From Burkholderia savannae (GTDB lineage Bacteria > Pseudomonadota > Gammaproteobacteria > Burkholderiales > Burkholderiaceae), in contig NZ_CP013418.1 in assembly GCF_001524445.2 (NCBI RefSeq), forward strand, positions 124,001-188,000: DNA of 64,000 bases, read 5' to 3'. The position numbers were made by a program, and so were the translations under genes. A model generated the notes under the pieces. The model saw nothing but the letters and a program-made list of their open reading frames with translations. It had not been told where the DNA came from and ran no database searches. This document shows positions 21,977 through 30,302 of the stretch, piece after piece. The number at the start of each line of letters is the position of its first letter. Positions within the stretch are counted from its first letter, which is position 1.

Positions 21977-22020
21977 ACGCCCGCAACGCCCGCAACGCCC
22001 GCAACGCCCGCAACGCCCGC
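21977..22020. repeat. 9-bp tandem array ACGCCCGCA, about 5 copies
   Basis: Four perfect copies of ACGCCCGCA and a fifth with a final change. It lies 118 bp from the first nonamer array but has an unrelated unit. Confidence 0.88.
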
Positions 22021-22181
22021 GACATGCCGCGACATGCAGCGACCAACGCACCGCCGAAACATGCTCGGCAAATGCAACGCCGACGCCAATCGCAACGGCG
22101 GCGGGGCTGTCGCGCGCCGCGCTGCCGGAGCGTCGCCGGCAATGCGGCGGCACCGCACCGCGGCACCACCGCACCGCGGCG

Positions 22182-22215
<34 letters not shown>

Positions 22216-22314
22216 GCGCCGCGTGCCGCCGCCCCGAGCGTTCGCCGGCGATTGCCGGTAAGCTTCATGACACCATCCCGTTCCCGCCCAGGCCGCCGCA
22301 GGCCGATGCCGACC

Positions 22315-23337
22315 ATGACCGACACCTCCCGCTTTCGAAATCCCATCCGCAGCGAAGTCGATCTCGACGCGAACGGCAAGCATGCCGGCTATCTGCGCCT
22401 GCCGCACTCGGTCCATCGTTCGGCGTACGGATGGATTCCGATTCCGGTCGTGTCGATCCGCAACGGCAGCGGCCCCGTCGTGCTCGTGATGGCCGGCAAT
22501 CACGGCGACGAGTACGAAGGGCAGATCGTCGTGTCGCGCATCGTGCGGGAGATCGATGCGGCGCATGTCGCCGGGCAGTTGATCTTCCTGCCGATGGCGA
22601 ACTTTCCGGCGGCGGACGCCGGCGCGCGCGTGTCGCCGATCGACGGCGGCAACCTGAACCGCAGCTTCCCCGGCGACCCCGCCGGCGCGCCGACCGCCGT
22701 GATCGCCGACTACATCGAGCACACGCTGCTGCCGCGCGCGCAGTATTTGATCGATCTGCATTCGGGCGGCAGCTCGCTGCTCTATCGAGGCGGCAACATG
22801 CTCGCGCTCGAGCCGCGCGACGCGGCGGAGCGCGCGCGCGTACGCGAGTTGCTCGCCGCGTTCGGCCTGCCGCGCGCGTTCCTGCACGCGCCGAATCCGG
22901 TGCATGCGTCGTCGGCCGCGCGCCGGCAGGGCGCGATCTCGATCCTGACCGAACTGGGCGGCGGCGGCATGGCCGACCCGGCGTTGATCCGCGACGCGCG
23001 TCGCGGGCTGCTGCATTTTCTCGGTTTCGTCGGCGCGCTGCGCGGCCCGCTCGTGCCGGACAGTCCGCCCGCGACGACACGCTTCATGCGGGTGGGCGGC
23101 GCGCATCACTATGTCTATGCGTACGACAGGGGGCTCTACGAGCCGCTCGTCGAGCTCGGCGCGCGCGTGCACGCGGGGCAGCCCGCCGCGCTGATCCATT
23201 TTCCCGATACGCCGCTGCGCGAGCCCGTCACGCAGTGCTTCGCGAGCGACGGCGAAGTCGTCTGCAAGCGCGTGCCCGCGCAGGTGCGGCGCGGCGATTG
23301 CCTGTTTCAGCTAGCGCAAGACGACGCGTCGGCGTGA
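22315..23337 (+). CDS. Succinylglutamate desuccinylase / aspartoacylase family deacylase (DoeB-like)
   Basis: 340 residues from ATG 22315; in-frame ATGs at 22306 and 22267 are possible but none has a clear ribosome site. The zinc site of the M14-like fold is visible: N-H-G-D-E-Y-E-G near 60-67 (His and Glu ligands), S-P-I-D-G-G-N-L-N-R-S-F-P-G, and D-L-H-S-G-G with the third ligand. T-E-L-G-G-G-G holds the likely catalytic Glu. The motif layout resembles N-alpha-acetyl-diaminobutyrate deacetylase DoeB of ectoine breakdown, but no other ectoine gene is here, so the substrate is open. Confidence 0.82.
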   Translation: MTDTSRFRNPIRSEVDLDANGKHAGYLRLPHSVHRSAYGWIPIPVVSIRNGSGPVVLVMAGNHGDEYEGQIVVSRIVREIDAAHVAGQLIFLPMANFPAADAGARVSPIDGGNLNRSFPGDPAGAPTAVIADYIEHTLLPRAQYLIDLHSGGSSLLYRGGNMLALEPRDAAERARVRELLAAFGLPRAFLHAPNPVHASSAARRQGAISILTELGGGGMADPALIRDARRGLLHFLGFVGALRGPLVPDSPPATTRFMRVGGAHHYVYAYDRGLYEPLVELGARVHAGQPAALIHFPDTPLREPVTQCFASDGEVVCKRVPAQVRRGDCLFQLAQDDASA

Positions 23338-23624
23338 TCGTGCGGGTGCGTGCGCCCGGGCGAGCGTGGCGACGCGAACGCGTCGCGGAGGATTCGATGC
23401 GGCCGACGTCGCGACGGCGCGCCACGCATCGCGACACGCTGCGGTGCCCTGCGCCCTGCGCCTCTTACGCCTTACGTCGGGCGCTGGCGCGTGACTGCCC
23501 GCGATGGGCAACGTGAAGAGACGCGAATCGCGAATTGCACGGCGCACGGCGGCGAATCGCATGCTGCGTCCCGCGTCTCGCCGCGCGCGTCAGGGCGGGC
23601 CGTTCGGCAATCCGCTCGAGGCTT
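23338..23624. other. Short spacer between converging genes
   Basis: 287 bp between the deacylase and the last gene of the leftward gas vesicle operon. No gene and no clear terminator with a T-run. Confidence 0.4.
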
Positions 23625-24383
23625 TCAAGGCGCGCGGCCGTCCCTTTCTCGACCCGCGCCGTTTCCGGATCTCGATGCGGCGGTCGACGGGCGACTCGTC
23701 GGTCCGAACGCGCGCGGCGGCTCCGCTGCCGACGCCCGCTCACCCGCGGCGAAGCTGTACGGCGGCCATGGGCCGGACACATAGAGCGGCAAGGCGGTGC
23801 GGCGCGCCGTTTGCCGGCATCGCTCGACGAAATCGTCGAGCGTCGCTTGCCTAACGAGAAAGCACAGGCTCGCGAAGCCTTCCACCTGTCCGTCGAACCG
23901 CCAGTCGCGGTACAGGTCGCGAAGCGCCGCCGCGATGCGTTCCCCGTGCGACAGCGCGACGGAATTGGGCGCCGCGCGAGCGGCAAGATAGGCGTGGCCG
24001 GGGCCGCCTGCTTGCGGGTGCGGCCGCGCGTGCCGCTCGTCGGGAGGCCGAAATCTCAGCCCCATTTCGACGCAGCCGTCGATTCGCTGCAGTAGATCGC
24101 GATACGTATCGCTTTCGTCGTCGAGCCACTCGCGCACGGCTCGCTTGTCGTCGAGGCAAGTGGGAAAGCGCATCGGCACGACGGCGCCGTGCCGGAAGAG
24201 CGTCGCCACGGTCTCGCCGAACGCGAGCGCCGCCGGTATCGTCGCGGATGGCGCCCGAGCGTGCTCCGAGACGACGGTGCGCAGGTGCGCGCCGTCCACG
24301 ATTTCGAGCCGTGCGCCGTCCACGCCCGACGGCAGCGCGAAGGAACCCTTTTGCGTCAGCACGGCGTAGGTCAGCCAGACCAT
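23625..24383 (-). CDS. gvpF: Gas vesicle protein GvpF/GvpL family
   Basis: 252 residues from ATG 24383, whose codons overlap the end of the preceding gvpL-type gene by 13 bp. The N-terminus (W-L-T-Y-A-V-L-T) and the body with V-V-P-M-R-F-P-T-C and a C-terminal G-P-W-P-P-Y-S-F box are hallmarks of GvpF/L. These minor structural proteins bind GvpA and are thought to act early in vesicle nucleation. The Pro/Arg-rich last 30 residues after the box are an unusual extension. It is the last gene of the leftward gas vesicle operon. Confidence 0.85.
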   Translation of the reverse strand: MVWLTYAVLTQKGSFALPSGVDGARLEIVDGAHLRTVVSEHARAPSATIPAALAFGETVATLFRHGAVVPMRFPTCLDDKRAVREWLDDESDTYRDLLQRIDGCVEMGLRFRPPDERHARPHPQAGGPGHAYLAARAAPNSVALSHGERIAAALRDLYRDWRFDGQVEGFASLCFLVRQATLDDFVERCRQTARRTALPLYVSGPWPPYSFAAGERASAAEPPRAFGPTSRPSTAASRSGNGAGRERDGRAP

Positions 24384-25171
24384 GTCGTCTCTTCGGCGAG
24401 CGGGGCGCAAAAGCTGTACGGCGGCCAGGGCCCGGAAAAGTCGAAATGCAATCCCCGTGCGGCGAACTCGGCGTCGACGGCTTTCGCTTGCCGACGGAAT
24501 GCCTGGACATCGCGGTTTCGCACGAGGAACGCCCAGTTCGCGACGATTTCGTTCGGTGAATCCGAGGCCCGCGACGGCCGGCTGCACATCTGCACCGCGT
24601 GGCGCTGCAATCGCGCCGAGACGGGCGGCACGCTTTGCTCGAGCCAGCCGCGCAGATTGTGCCCGGCCCGGGCCTGAAGCTGCCGCTCGCGCAGATAATG
24701 GGTGCCCGTCGCGCGGGCGGCCCATTCGGGTTCTTCGGCGCGAAGCAGCGCGGCTTGCGAGTCGGTGGCCGCTCGCCGATCGAGCCAGCCTTTGACCGCC
24801 CACTCCGTCTTGCCGTCGACGAGATCGAGAACGCGGCTGATGTGCGCGTGAGCGCTTTGCATCGATGCGATGACCCGGTCGGCACTGGAAAACAGCGCGC
24901 CGAACTGGGCCGGAAAGACCGGCGAATATCGCATCGTCCACTCGATCACCGCGGCATGAATGGCCACGCGGCCGGCGATCCAGGCCGGGTCCGTCAGCCG
25001 CCGCTCGGCGTCGGCTCCGGCAAACTCGCTGCGCGACGCGTCGCAGAGCACCGCGGCCAGATCCCCGTCGCGCAGCAGTTGCAGCCGCGGCTCGCCAGGC
25101 GGCCTCGTCGCCCATGCCGGGGCGAGGCGCTCGGCGCGCGCGAAGCAAAACAGATAAAGGGCGGCGTTCAT
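24371..25171 (-). CDS. gvpL: Gas vesicle protein GvpF/GvpL family
   Basis: 266 residues. ATG 25171 overlaps the stop of the AAA ATPase gene by 4 bp (ATGA), so it is translated in coupling. It starts A-A-L-Y-L-F-C-F-A-R, has S-P-V-F-P-A-Q-F-G-A-L-F in the middle where GvpF/L proteins have their P-V-R/P-F-G motif, and ends with S-G-P-W-P-P-Y-S-F-C. Members interact with GvpA and help start assembly. This is one of three GvpF/L genes in the cluster; the paralogs are clearly diverged, so they are not a recent duplication. Confidence 0.87.
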   Translation of the reverse strand: MNAALYLFCFARAERLAPAWATRPPGEPRLQLLRDGDLAAVLCDASRSEFAGADAERRLTDPAWIAGRVAIHAAVIEWTMRYSPVFPAQFGALFSSADRVIASMQSAHAHISRVLDLVDGKTEWAVKGWLDRRAATDSQAALLRAEEPEWAARATGTHYLRERQLQARAGHNLRGWLEQSVPPVSARLQRHAVQMCSRPSRASDSPNEIVANWAFLVRNRDVQAFRRQAKAVDAEFAARGLHFDFSGPWPPYSFCAPLAEETTWSG

Positions 25172-27309
25172 TGCGTTTGCTTGCGCCGCTGGCTTGCTTC
25201 CTGGATCGCATCGTCCAGGTCCGCGGCGCTCAGGTGCAGCCGCGCTGGATCGCGGATGTCCGCGGCGAGCGCGCGCCGCACCGCCGACAGCGCCGCGCGG
25301 CGGCATACCGACGCGATCTCGGCCGCGGAGAACCCGCTGCTCGCCTCCGCCAGCCAGTCGCCGGTCACGTCGGCGGCGAGCGGCTTGCGGCGCAGGTGCA
25401 CGTCGAAAATCTCGCGGCGCGCGGCCGGGTCGGGCAGCGCGATCTCGACGATCTCGTCGAAGCGGCCGGGCCGCAGCACGGCCGGATCGAGCATGTCGAT
25501 GCGGTTCGTGGCGGCGAGCACCATCACGCCTTTGAGCTCCTCGATGCCGTCGAATTCGGCCAGAAACTGCGACAACAGGCGCTCCGGCACGTGCGCGCCG
25601 CTGGCGCCTTCGCCGCGTCGGGGCGCGAGCGCATCGATTTCGTCGAAAAACAGCAAGCAGGGCGCCGCGTGCCGCGCTTTGCGGAACACGTCGCGCACGC
25701 CTTTTTCCGATTCGCCGATGTATTTCGACATCAACTCCGGCCCTTTGACCGGAATGAAATTGACGCCGCACTCGTTGGCCGCGGCTTTCGCGAGCCAGGT
25801 CTTGCCGCAACCGGGCGGGCCGACGAGCAAGATGCCCTTGGAGGGCTTGGCGCCCGCGCGAGTCAGCAGCTCCGGATACCTGAGCGGCCACTCCAGCGCC
25901 TCGATCAACTGCGCCTTCGCGTTGCCGAGGCCGCCGACGTCCTCCCAGCGCACGTTGGGAACCTCGACGAAGACTTCGCGAATCGCCGACGGGTCGATCT
26001 CGGCCAGCGCGGACAGGAAATCGTCCATGTTCACGACGAGGCGATCGAGCTGCTCGTAGGAAATCGTGCGCAGGCCGAGATCGAGTGTCGACATGAGCCG
26101 GCGCAGGCAAAGCATGGCCGCCTCCTTGCACAGCGCCTCGAGATCCGCGCCGACGAAACCGTGCGTGATGTCGGCGAGACGATCCAGGTCGACGTCGGCC
26201 GCGAGCGGCATGCCGCGACTGTGGATTTCGAGCACTTCGAGACGGCCGTTGCGATCGGGAATCGGAATCGCGATCTCGCGATCGAAACGGCCCGGCCGGC
26301 GCAACGCCGGATCGAGCGCGTTCGGCAGATTGGTGGCGGCGATCACGATGACTTGCTGGCGGCCGTTCAGCCCGTCCATCAACGCCAGCAGCTGCGCGAC
26401 CACGCGCTTTTCCACCTCGCCGACGACCGTTTCGCGCTTGGGCGCGATCGCGTCGATTTCGTCCAGAAAAACGATGGCGGGCGCCTTGCGCGCGGCTTCC
26501 TCGAAGATCTTGCGCAGGTGCGCCTCCGATTCGCCGTAGAACTTGTGGATGACTTCGGGGCCCGACACCGAGAAGAAGGCGGCGTCGCATTCGTGCGCGA
26601 TGGCCCGTGCGATCAGCGTCTTGCCGCAGCCCGGCGGGCCGTACAGCAACACCCCTTTGGGCGCGTCGACGCCGAGCCGCTCGAAGACTTCGGGATAGCG
26701 CAGCGGCAGCTCGATCATTTCGCGGATGCGCATCAATTGCGGCTTGAGGCCGCCGACATCCTCGTACGACAGCGACGGGGCGACCACCGCGGGTTCGCCT
26801 TTCGCGGGCCGCCCGATCGACAGCTCGGTGTTCGGGCCGATCAGCACCGGTCCGCGCGGCGTGCAGCTCGTCACCTTGAAATCCGCGTTGCGGCTGCCGA
26901 ACAGCGTCGCGCGGATGCGGTCGCCCTCGATCACCGGCAGGCCGTCGAGCAGGCCCGCGATGTAGTCGAGATCGCCCGGCGCGGGGGCGGCGTTGATGGG
27001 GGTCAGCTGCACCAGGTTCGCCGCACGCGCGGCCACCTTTTTCAGCGTGACGGTCTCGTCGATGGCGGCGCCCGCGTTGCCGCGCACGACGCCGTCCAAC
27101 TGCACGCGCGACTGGGCGCGCAGCTCCTTGTGCGCGAGCATCGCCTTGCATACGGTGGCGCGCTTGCCGCGCACCTCGACCAGGTCGCCCACGGCCGCGT
27201 CCAGCAGGATGAGGTCCTCCGGCCCCATGCGCGCGAGCGCGCGCCCGACGTCGCGGGCGTTGCCCTCCGTCACGCGGAGCTCGAGCCCGGTCTGTTCCGC
27301 TTTGTCCAT
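25168..27309 (-). CDS. Cdc48/VAT-like tandem AAA ATPase of the gas vesicle cluster
   Basis: 713 residues from ATG 27309; an upstream in-frame ATG at 27462 would run into gvpH. An N-domain like the Cdc48 double-psi barrel (about 10-90) and a linker precede two AAA modules. D1 has Walker A G-P-P-G-C-G-K-T at 224-231 and Walker B I-V-F-L-D-E-I-D. D2 has its own G-P-P-G-C-G-K-T, L-L-F-F-D-E-I-D and arginine finger R-P-G-R-F-D. Such enzymes unfold or remodel proteins with ATP. Lying between gvpH and gvpL with 4-8 bp gaps, it is likely a chaperone for vesicle assembly or turnover. Cdc48-like proteins are uncommon in proteobacteria outside such clusters. Confidence 0.88.
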   Translation of the reverse strand: MDKAEQTGLELRVTEGNARDVGRALARMGPEDLILLDAAVGDLVEVRGKRATVCKAMLAHKELRAQSRVQLDGVVRGNAGAAIDETVTLKKVAARAANLVQLTPINAAPAPGDLDYIAGLLDGLPVIEGDRIRATLFGSRNADFKVTSCTPRGPVLIGPNTELSIGRPAKGEPAVVAPSLSYEDVGGLKPQLMRIREMIELPLRYPEVFERLGVDAPKGVLLYGPPGCGKTLIARAIAHECDAAFFSVSGPEVIHKFYGESEAHLRKIFEEAARKAPAIVFLDEIDAIAPKRETVVGEVEKRVVAQLLALMDGLNGRQQVIVIAATNLPNALDPALRRPGRFDREIAIPIPDRNGRLEVLEIHSRGMPLAADVDLDRLADITHGFVGADLEALCKEAAMLCLRRLMSTLDLGLRTISYEQLDRLVVNMDDFLSALAEIDPSAIREVFVEVPNVRWEDVGGLGNAKAQLIEALEWPLRYPELLTRAGAKPSKGILLVGPPGCGKTWLAKAAANECGVNFIPVKGPELMSKYIGESEKGVRDVFRKARHAAPCLLFFDEIDALAPRRGEGASGAHVPERLLSQFLAEFDGIEELKGVMVLAATNRIDMLDPAVLRPGRFDEIVEIALPDPAARREIFDVHLRRKPLAADVTGDWLAEASSGFSAAEIASVCRRAALSAVRRALAADIRDPARLHLSAADLDDAIQEASQRRKQTQ

Positions 27310-27316
27310 GGTCGCC

Positions 27317-27826
27317 TCAGTCCGTGCACCGGATTTCGAGAATCCCGTTGTTGCACCCGAACTGCATCTGGTCGCGCGTGTACGGGCGCGGCAACTGCAC
27401 TTCCTTGATGTATTTTTTGGGGCGGTGCTCGGCGACGATCGTGAGCACGTCGTCCTGGACATCGAGTCTCACGTCTTCCAGGCTCACGCCCGGCATCTCG
27501 GCCACCACGAGCGTATGGTCGCTCTCCTCGAACACGTCCACGATCGGCTCGATGACTTCCTGCACCACCGCGTGGCCGGATTTGTCCTTGCGGATGTTGC
27601 CGAACGGCTCGACCGAGACTCGGTCCTTGTCCTGTCCCAAGCCGACCTTGATGTTGATGCCGTAGACACCGCGGATGCCCGCATCGGTCGCGCGCTCCTT
27701 CAGCAACTGAAGTTCATTGCCGGTCTGGGCCAGTTCGTTGAGCTTCTCCACCAGGTTCACGATGCCCGACATGATGCCTTCGAAGCCACTGGCCGATTCT
27801 TTCGCTCCGTCACGCTTGGTCTTCAT
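27317..27826 (-). CDS. gvpH: GvpH-like small heat-shock (Hsp20) protein
   Basis: 169 residues, starting at ATG 27826 and overlapping the regulator gene by 17 bp. The first 80 residues are helical and charged (V-N-L-V-E-K-L-N-E-L-A). Residues 95-165 form an alpha-crystallin-like domain with V-V-A-E-M-P-G-V-S-L-E-D-V and the final G-I-L-E-I-R, the usual Hsp20 I-x-I-type anchor. GvpH of haloarchaea and Serratia is an Hsp20-like protein of gas vesicle clusters. It should bind aggregation-prone Gvp proteins in the cytoplasm, next to the AAA ATPase that could act with it. Confidence 0.85.
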   Translation of the reverse strand: MKTKRDGAKESASGFEGIMSGIVNLVEKLNELAQTGNELQLLKERATDAGIRGVYGINIKVGLGQDKDRVSVEPFGNIRKDKSGHAVVQEVIEPIVDVFEESDHTLVVAEMPGVSLEDVRLDVQDDVLTIVAEHRPKKYIKEVQLPRPYTRDQMQFGCNNGILEIRCTD

Positions 27827-29210
27827 CGTCGACTCCTCGGAATTCGATGCGGTATTCCTTGACCTTCGAATGGATGGTCTTGTAGTCGACTTGCAAGACT
27901 CGTGCCGCTTGGGCCTTGTTGCCGTGCGTCGCCTGCAACACCTGTTCGATGACCCGCCGCTCGATGTCGGCGATATTGCGTCGTACCACCTCCTTCAGGG
28001 ACAGTCCTTCCCAGCCGAATTCCGTCAGCGGCGCCGCGTGCTTGCCGGACGATGCGATATTGAGGTGAGCCGGCTGCACGACATCGCCGGCGACGAGAAC
28101 GGCTTGCCGGATCGAGTTGCGCAACTGCCGGACGTTGCCCGGCCACGGGTGATTCAGCAAGAGCTCGCAGGTGGCGTCGGCGAACGTGACGGCGGGCTTG
28201 TCCAGTTCCGCGCAGGTTTGCGCGGCGAAGTGCTGCGCGAGGTAGAGGATGTCGTCGCGCCGTTCGCGCAGCGGCGGGACGTGAATCACGAATTCGGACA
28301 GCCTGAAGAAGAGGTCGCTGCGGAAGCCGCCTTCGAGCGCCTTTTGCTCGACGTCTTCGTTGGCGGCGGCGACGATGCGCACGTCCAGCGGCAACGGCGT
28401 GTTGCCGCCCACACGATACAGCGTGCGCTCCTGGATCACGCGCAGCAGCTTCGCTTGCGACGCGAGCGGCAGGTTGGCGATCTCGTCGAGAAACAGCGTG
28501 CCGCGGTTCGCCGCCGAGAACTTGCCGGGCTTGGCGATGGCCGCGCCGGTGAACGCGCCTTTTTCGTAGCCGTAGAGTTCCGATTCGAGCAGCTGCTCCG
28601 GTATCGCGCCGCAGTCGATCGCGACGAACGGCGCCGCGCGCCTTCCGCTGCCGCGGTGGATCGCGCGTGCAACCAGTTCCTTGCCCGCGCCGCTTTCGCC
28701 GAGGATCAGCACTGAAAACGTGCTTTTCGCCACGAGCCCGATCCGTGCGATCAGGCGGGCGACGGCTTCGCTCGGCCCCATGCTCTCGCACAGGCTGGCG
28801 GCCACCGAAGGCTCGCTGCTCCGGCCGCCGCCGTTCGTGAGCGCCGTTCGGATCGCGCTCATCAGGACGTCGTCGTCGACCGACTTCGACACGCAGTCCT
28901 GGACGCCCTCGCGCATTGCGCCGATCGCGCCCTGCACGTCCGGCTGGTCGGTGAGCACCACCGCCGGCATCTGCGGCGTCTGCCGCCGGATCGCGTGCAG
29001 CAGGTCGAGCCCGCTCATGTCCAGCAGGCGGTCGTCGAGCACCACCGCATCGGAGCGCTGTTGCTCCAGGGTTCGGAGCGCCGCGTAGCCGGTTTGCGCG
29101 GACACGGCGTCGAGGCCCGCGCCGCGCAGCAGCTGCGTCAGCCGCGAGCCGAAAATCGGCTCGTTGACGATCAGCACGCGCGCCGGCAGCGCACTTGGAA
29201 CCGAGTTCAT
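27810..29210 (-). CDS. Sigma-54-dependent response regulator (NtrC family, GvrA-like)
   Basis: 466 residues. Residues about 10-125 are a receiver domain with A-V-V-L-D-D-R-L-L-D-M-S-G around the acceptor Asp. A full AAA activator domain follows: Walker A G-E-S-G-A-G-K-E, the sigma-54 contact loop G-A-F-T-G-A and D-V-R-I-V-A-A-A-N. The C-terminus is a Fis-type helix-turn-helix (N-K-A-Q-A-A-R-V-L-Q-V-D-Y-K-T). It lies inside the leftward gas vesicle operon and probably activates the -24/-12 promoter of the divergent gvpA operon. No partner kinase is seen in the window. The equivalent in Serratia ATCC 39006 is GvrA. Confidence 0.92.
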   Translation of the reverse strand: MNSVPSALPARVLIVNEPIFGSRLTQLLRGAGLDAVSAQTGYAALRTLEQQRSDAVVLDDRLLDMSGLDLLHAIRRQTPQMPAVVLTDQPDVQGAIGAMREGVQDCVSKSVDDDVLMSAIRTALTNGGGRSSEPSVAASLCESMGPSEAVARLIARIGLVAKSTFSVLILGESGAGKELVARAIHRGSGRRAAPFVAIDCGAIPEQLLESELYGYEKGAFTGAAIAKPGKFSAANRGTLFLDEIANLPLASQAKLLRVIQERTLYRVGGNTPLPLDVRIVAAANEDVEQKALEGGFRSDLFFRLSEFVIHVPPLRERRDDILYLAQHFAAQTCAELDKPAVTFADATCELLLNHPWPGNVRQLRNSIRQAVLVAGDVVQPAHLNIASSGKHAAPLTEFGWEGLSLKEVVRRNIADIERRVIEQVLQATHGNKAQAARVLQVDYKTIHSKVKEYRIEFRGVDDEDQA

Positions 29211-29223
29211 GACGTTCGTCGCG

Positions 29224-29826
29224 TCAGATCGCCGGGCTGCCGAGCGGATAGCTCACAGCCAGATCGGGCGGCAGCAGGGGGGCCACGCGGTGCAGCGCGC
29301 CGACGAACAGCATGCCGGTGCCGCCCGCCGGCAGCGTCTCGTCGATTCGATGCGCGATGAACCGGTCGCGTCGCTGCAGCATGTCGGACGCGAGCCGGTT
29401 CTCGACGTCGGTTCGCTGCCCGTCCGCGGAAGCGGCGTTGAGCAGCCGCCATGCGAGCTCGTATTCCTCCACCAGCAATTCCGGCGCTTCGGTGCCGACG
29501 ATCGTCGCGCCTTCGCGACTCAGCGTCTGCAGCAAGCGATGATTGCGGCTGCCGGCCTTCGCGAGGTCGTCGACGATCTCGAGCTCGTGGCCGCATACCG
29601 GCAAGCCGTCCTGATAGATGTGCAGGGATTTCAGATCGAGGCCGAGCCGAGGAATGGCCGCTTCGATGCCGTCCCACATGTGCTCGATATCGAGTGCGCG
29701 GCGTCGCCACGCGTTCGCGCCGAGTGTGGTTTGCGCGGCGTCGGCGAGAAGCGGTGCGGCTTGCCCCATGTCGATGCCGGTATGGAGAATCGGGATATAA
29801 ATCAATGTGCGGCTGCTGTCGGACAT
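29224..29826 (-). CDS. Gas-vesicle-cluster protein of unknown function, 200 residues
   Basis: First gene of the leftward operon. ATG 29826 is preceded by AAAGGGGAG; the upstream in-frame ATG at 29883 lacks a site. No signal peptide or membrane helix. The sequence looks like an alpha/beta domain (T-L-I-Y-I-P-I-L-H-T-G-I-D-M-G at the start, G-G-T-G-M-L-F-V-G-A-L-H near 175). It resembles no enzyme family I can name. The gap to the regulator gene is 13 bp. A role in vesicle formation or its control is inferred from position alone. Confidence 0.75.
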   Translation of the reverse strand: MSDSSRTLIYIPILHTGIDMGQAAPLLADAAQTTLGANAWRRRALDIEHMWDGIEAAIPRLGLDLKSLHIYQDGLPVCGHELEIVDDLAKAGSRNHRLLQTLSREGATIVGTEAPELLVEEYELAWRLLNAASADGQRTDVENRLASDMLQRRDRFIAHRIDETLPAGGTGMLFVGALHRVAPLLPPDLAVSYPLGSPAI

Positions 29827-29954
29827 GGCCGCTCCCCTTTGCGATTTTCCGTTTCTTTGCATGGCGTCCAACCCATGCTGCAATTGTCATCATAGGAAAT
29901 AAGCCGGCCGTCTGCGGCAGCATTTGCGCGGCGCGTGGGTCTCGCTTCGAGGGC

Positions 29955-29990
29955 GGTATGGATAGCATTCCATGGAACGCTTTCCATACC
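29955..29990. promoter_or_regulatory. 36-bp near-perfect palindrome, probable activator site
   Basis: Arms GGTATGGATAGC and GCTTTCCATACC flank a palindromic core ATTCCATGGAAC; 32 of 36 bases agree with the reverse complement. It lies about 245 bp before the -12 element of the gvpA promoter, a normal distance for an NtrC-family enhancer, and about 130 bp before the leftward operon start. Binding by the cluster's own activator is inferred. Confidence 0.65.
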
Positions 29991-30020
29991 GCGACGCCGC
30001 TTCCATATGCCGGATATGCG

Positions 30021-30034
30021 CGTTTGCGCAAACG
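30021..30034. promoter_or_regulatory. 14-bp perfect palindrome
   Basis: CGTTTGCGCAAACG, in the gas vesicle control region between the enhancer-like palindrome and the gvpA promoter. It could be an operator for a dimeric regulator; none is assigned. Confidence 0.45.
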
Positions 30035-30047
30035 GCGCTTCAATCGA

Positions 30048-30065
30048 TTTCGATATTGATCGAAA
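30048..30065. promoter_or_regulatory. Inverted repeat TTTCGAT-N4-ATCGAAA
   Basis: Seven-base arms with a 4-base spacer in the AT-rich middle of the gas vesicle control region. A protein-binding or DNA-bending site is possible. Confidence 0.4.
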
Positions 30066-30218
30066 TACAAAAATGAAAAATCGCGATGCCGGCGCATTGT
30101 CTCGAACGGCGGATTTGGCGGCGATTTTTCCTGCATCGCGATTCCAGGCTGTCGGCCATTGGCGCCGCGCGCCCGGCGAAGGCTCGCGCGACGACATTCG
30201 CGCGCGAAGCGGCACGCT

Positions 30219-30236
30219 CCGGCATGGGGGTTGCTT
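30219..30236 (+). promoter_or_regulatory. Sigma-54 (-24/-12) promoter of the gvpA operon
   Basis: CCGGCATGGGGGTTGCTT has GG at 30221-30222 and GC at 30233-30234 with exactly 10 bases between, and matches most of the consensus YTGGCACGR-N3-TTGCW. Transcription would start near 30246, giving a leader of about 55 bases before gvpA. A sigma-54 activator is encoded in the divergent operon. Confidence 0.75.
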
Positions 30237-30302
30237 TGAGGGCGTAGCCTGCTCCTGCAGCGCAAAGGTCTTTTCCTATCAACGCATCGCAAGGAGGCCA
30301 TC

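Larger units (their letters stand above)
29827..30302. promoter_or_regulatory. Divergent control region of the gas vesicle cluster
   Basis: 476 bp between the two gas vesicle operons, lower in GC than the flanks. It holds a 36-bp palindrome (29955-29990), a perfect 14-bp palindrome CGTTTGCGCAAACG (30021-30034), an inverted repeat TTTCGAT-N4-ATCGAAA (30048-30065), and a sigma-54-type promoter facing gvpA (30219-30236). No matching -24/-12 pair was found for the leftward operon. Confidence 0.75.

Noticed and set aside
22315..23337. Ectoine degradation locus
   Set aside because: Only a DoeB-like deacylase is present; no DoeA, regulator or transporter alongside.
29827..29954. A second sigma-54 promoter for the leftward gas vesicle operon
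   Set aside because: No GG-N10-GC pair with a reasonable consensus was found on the minus strand here.
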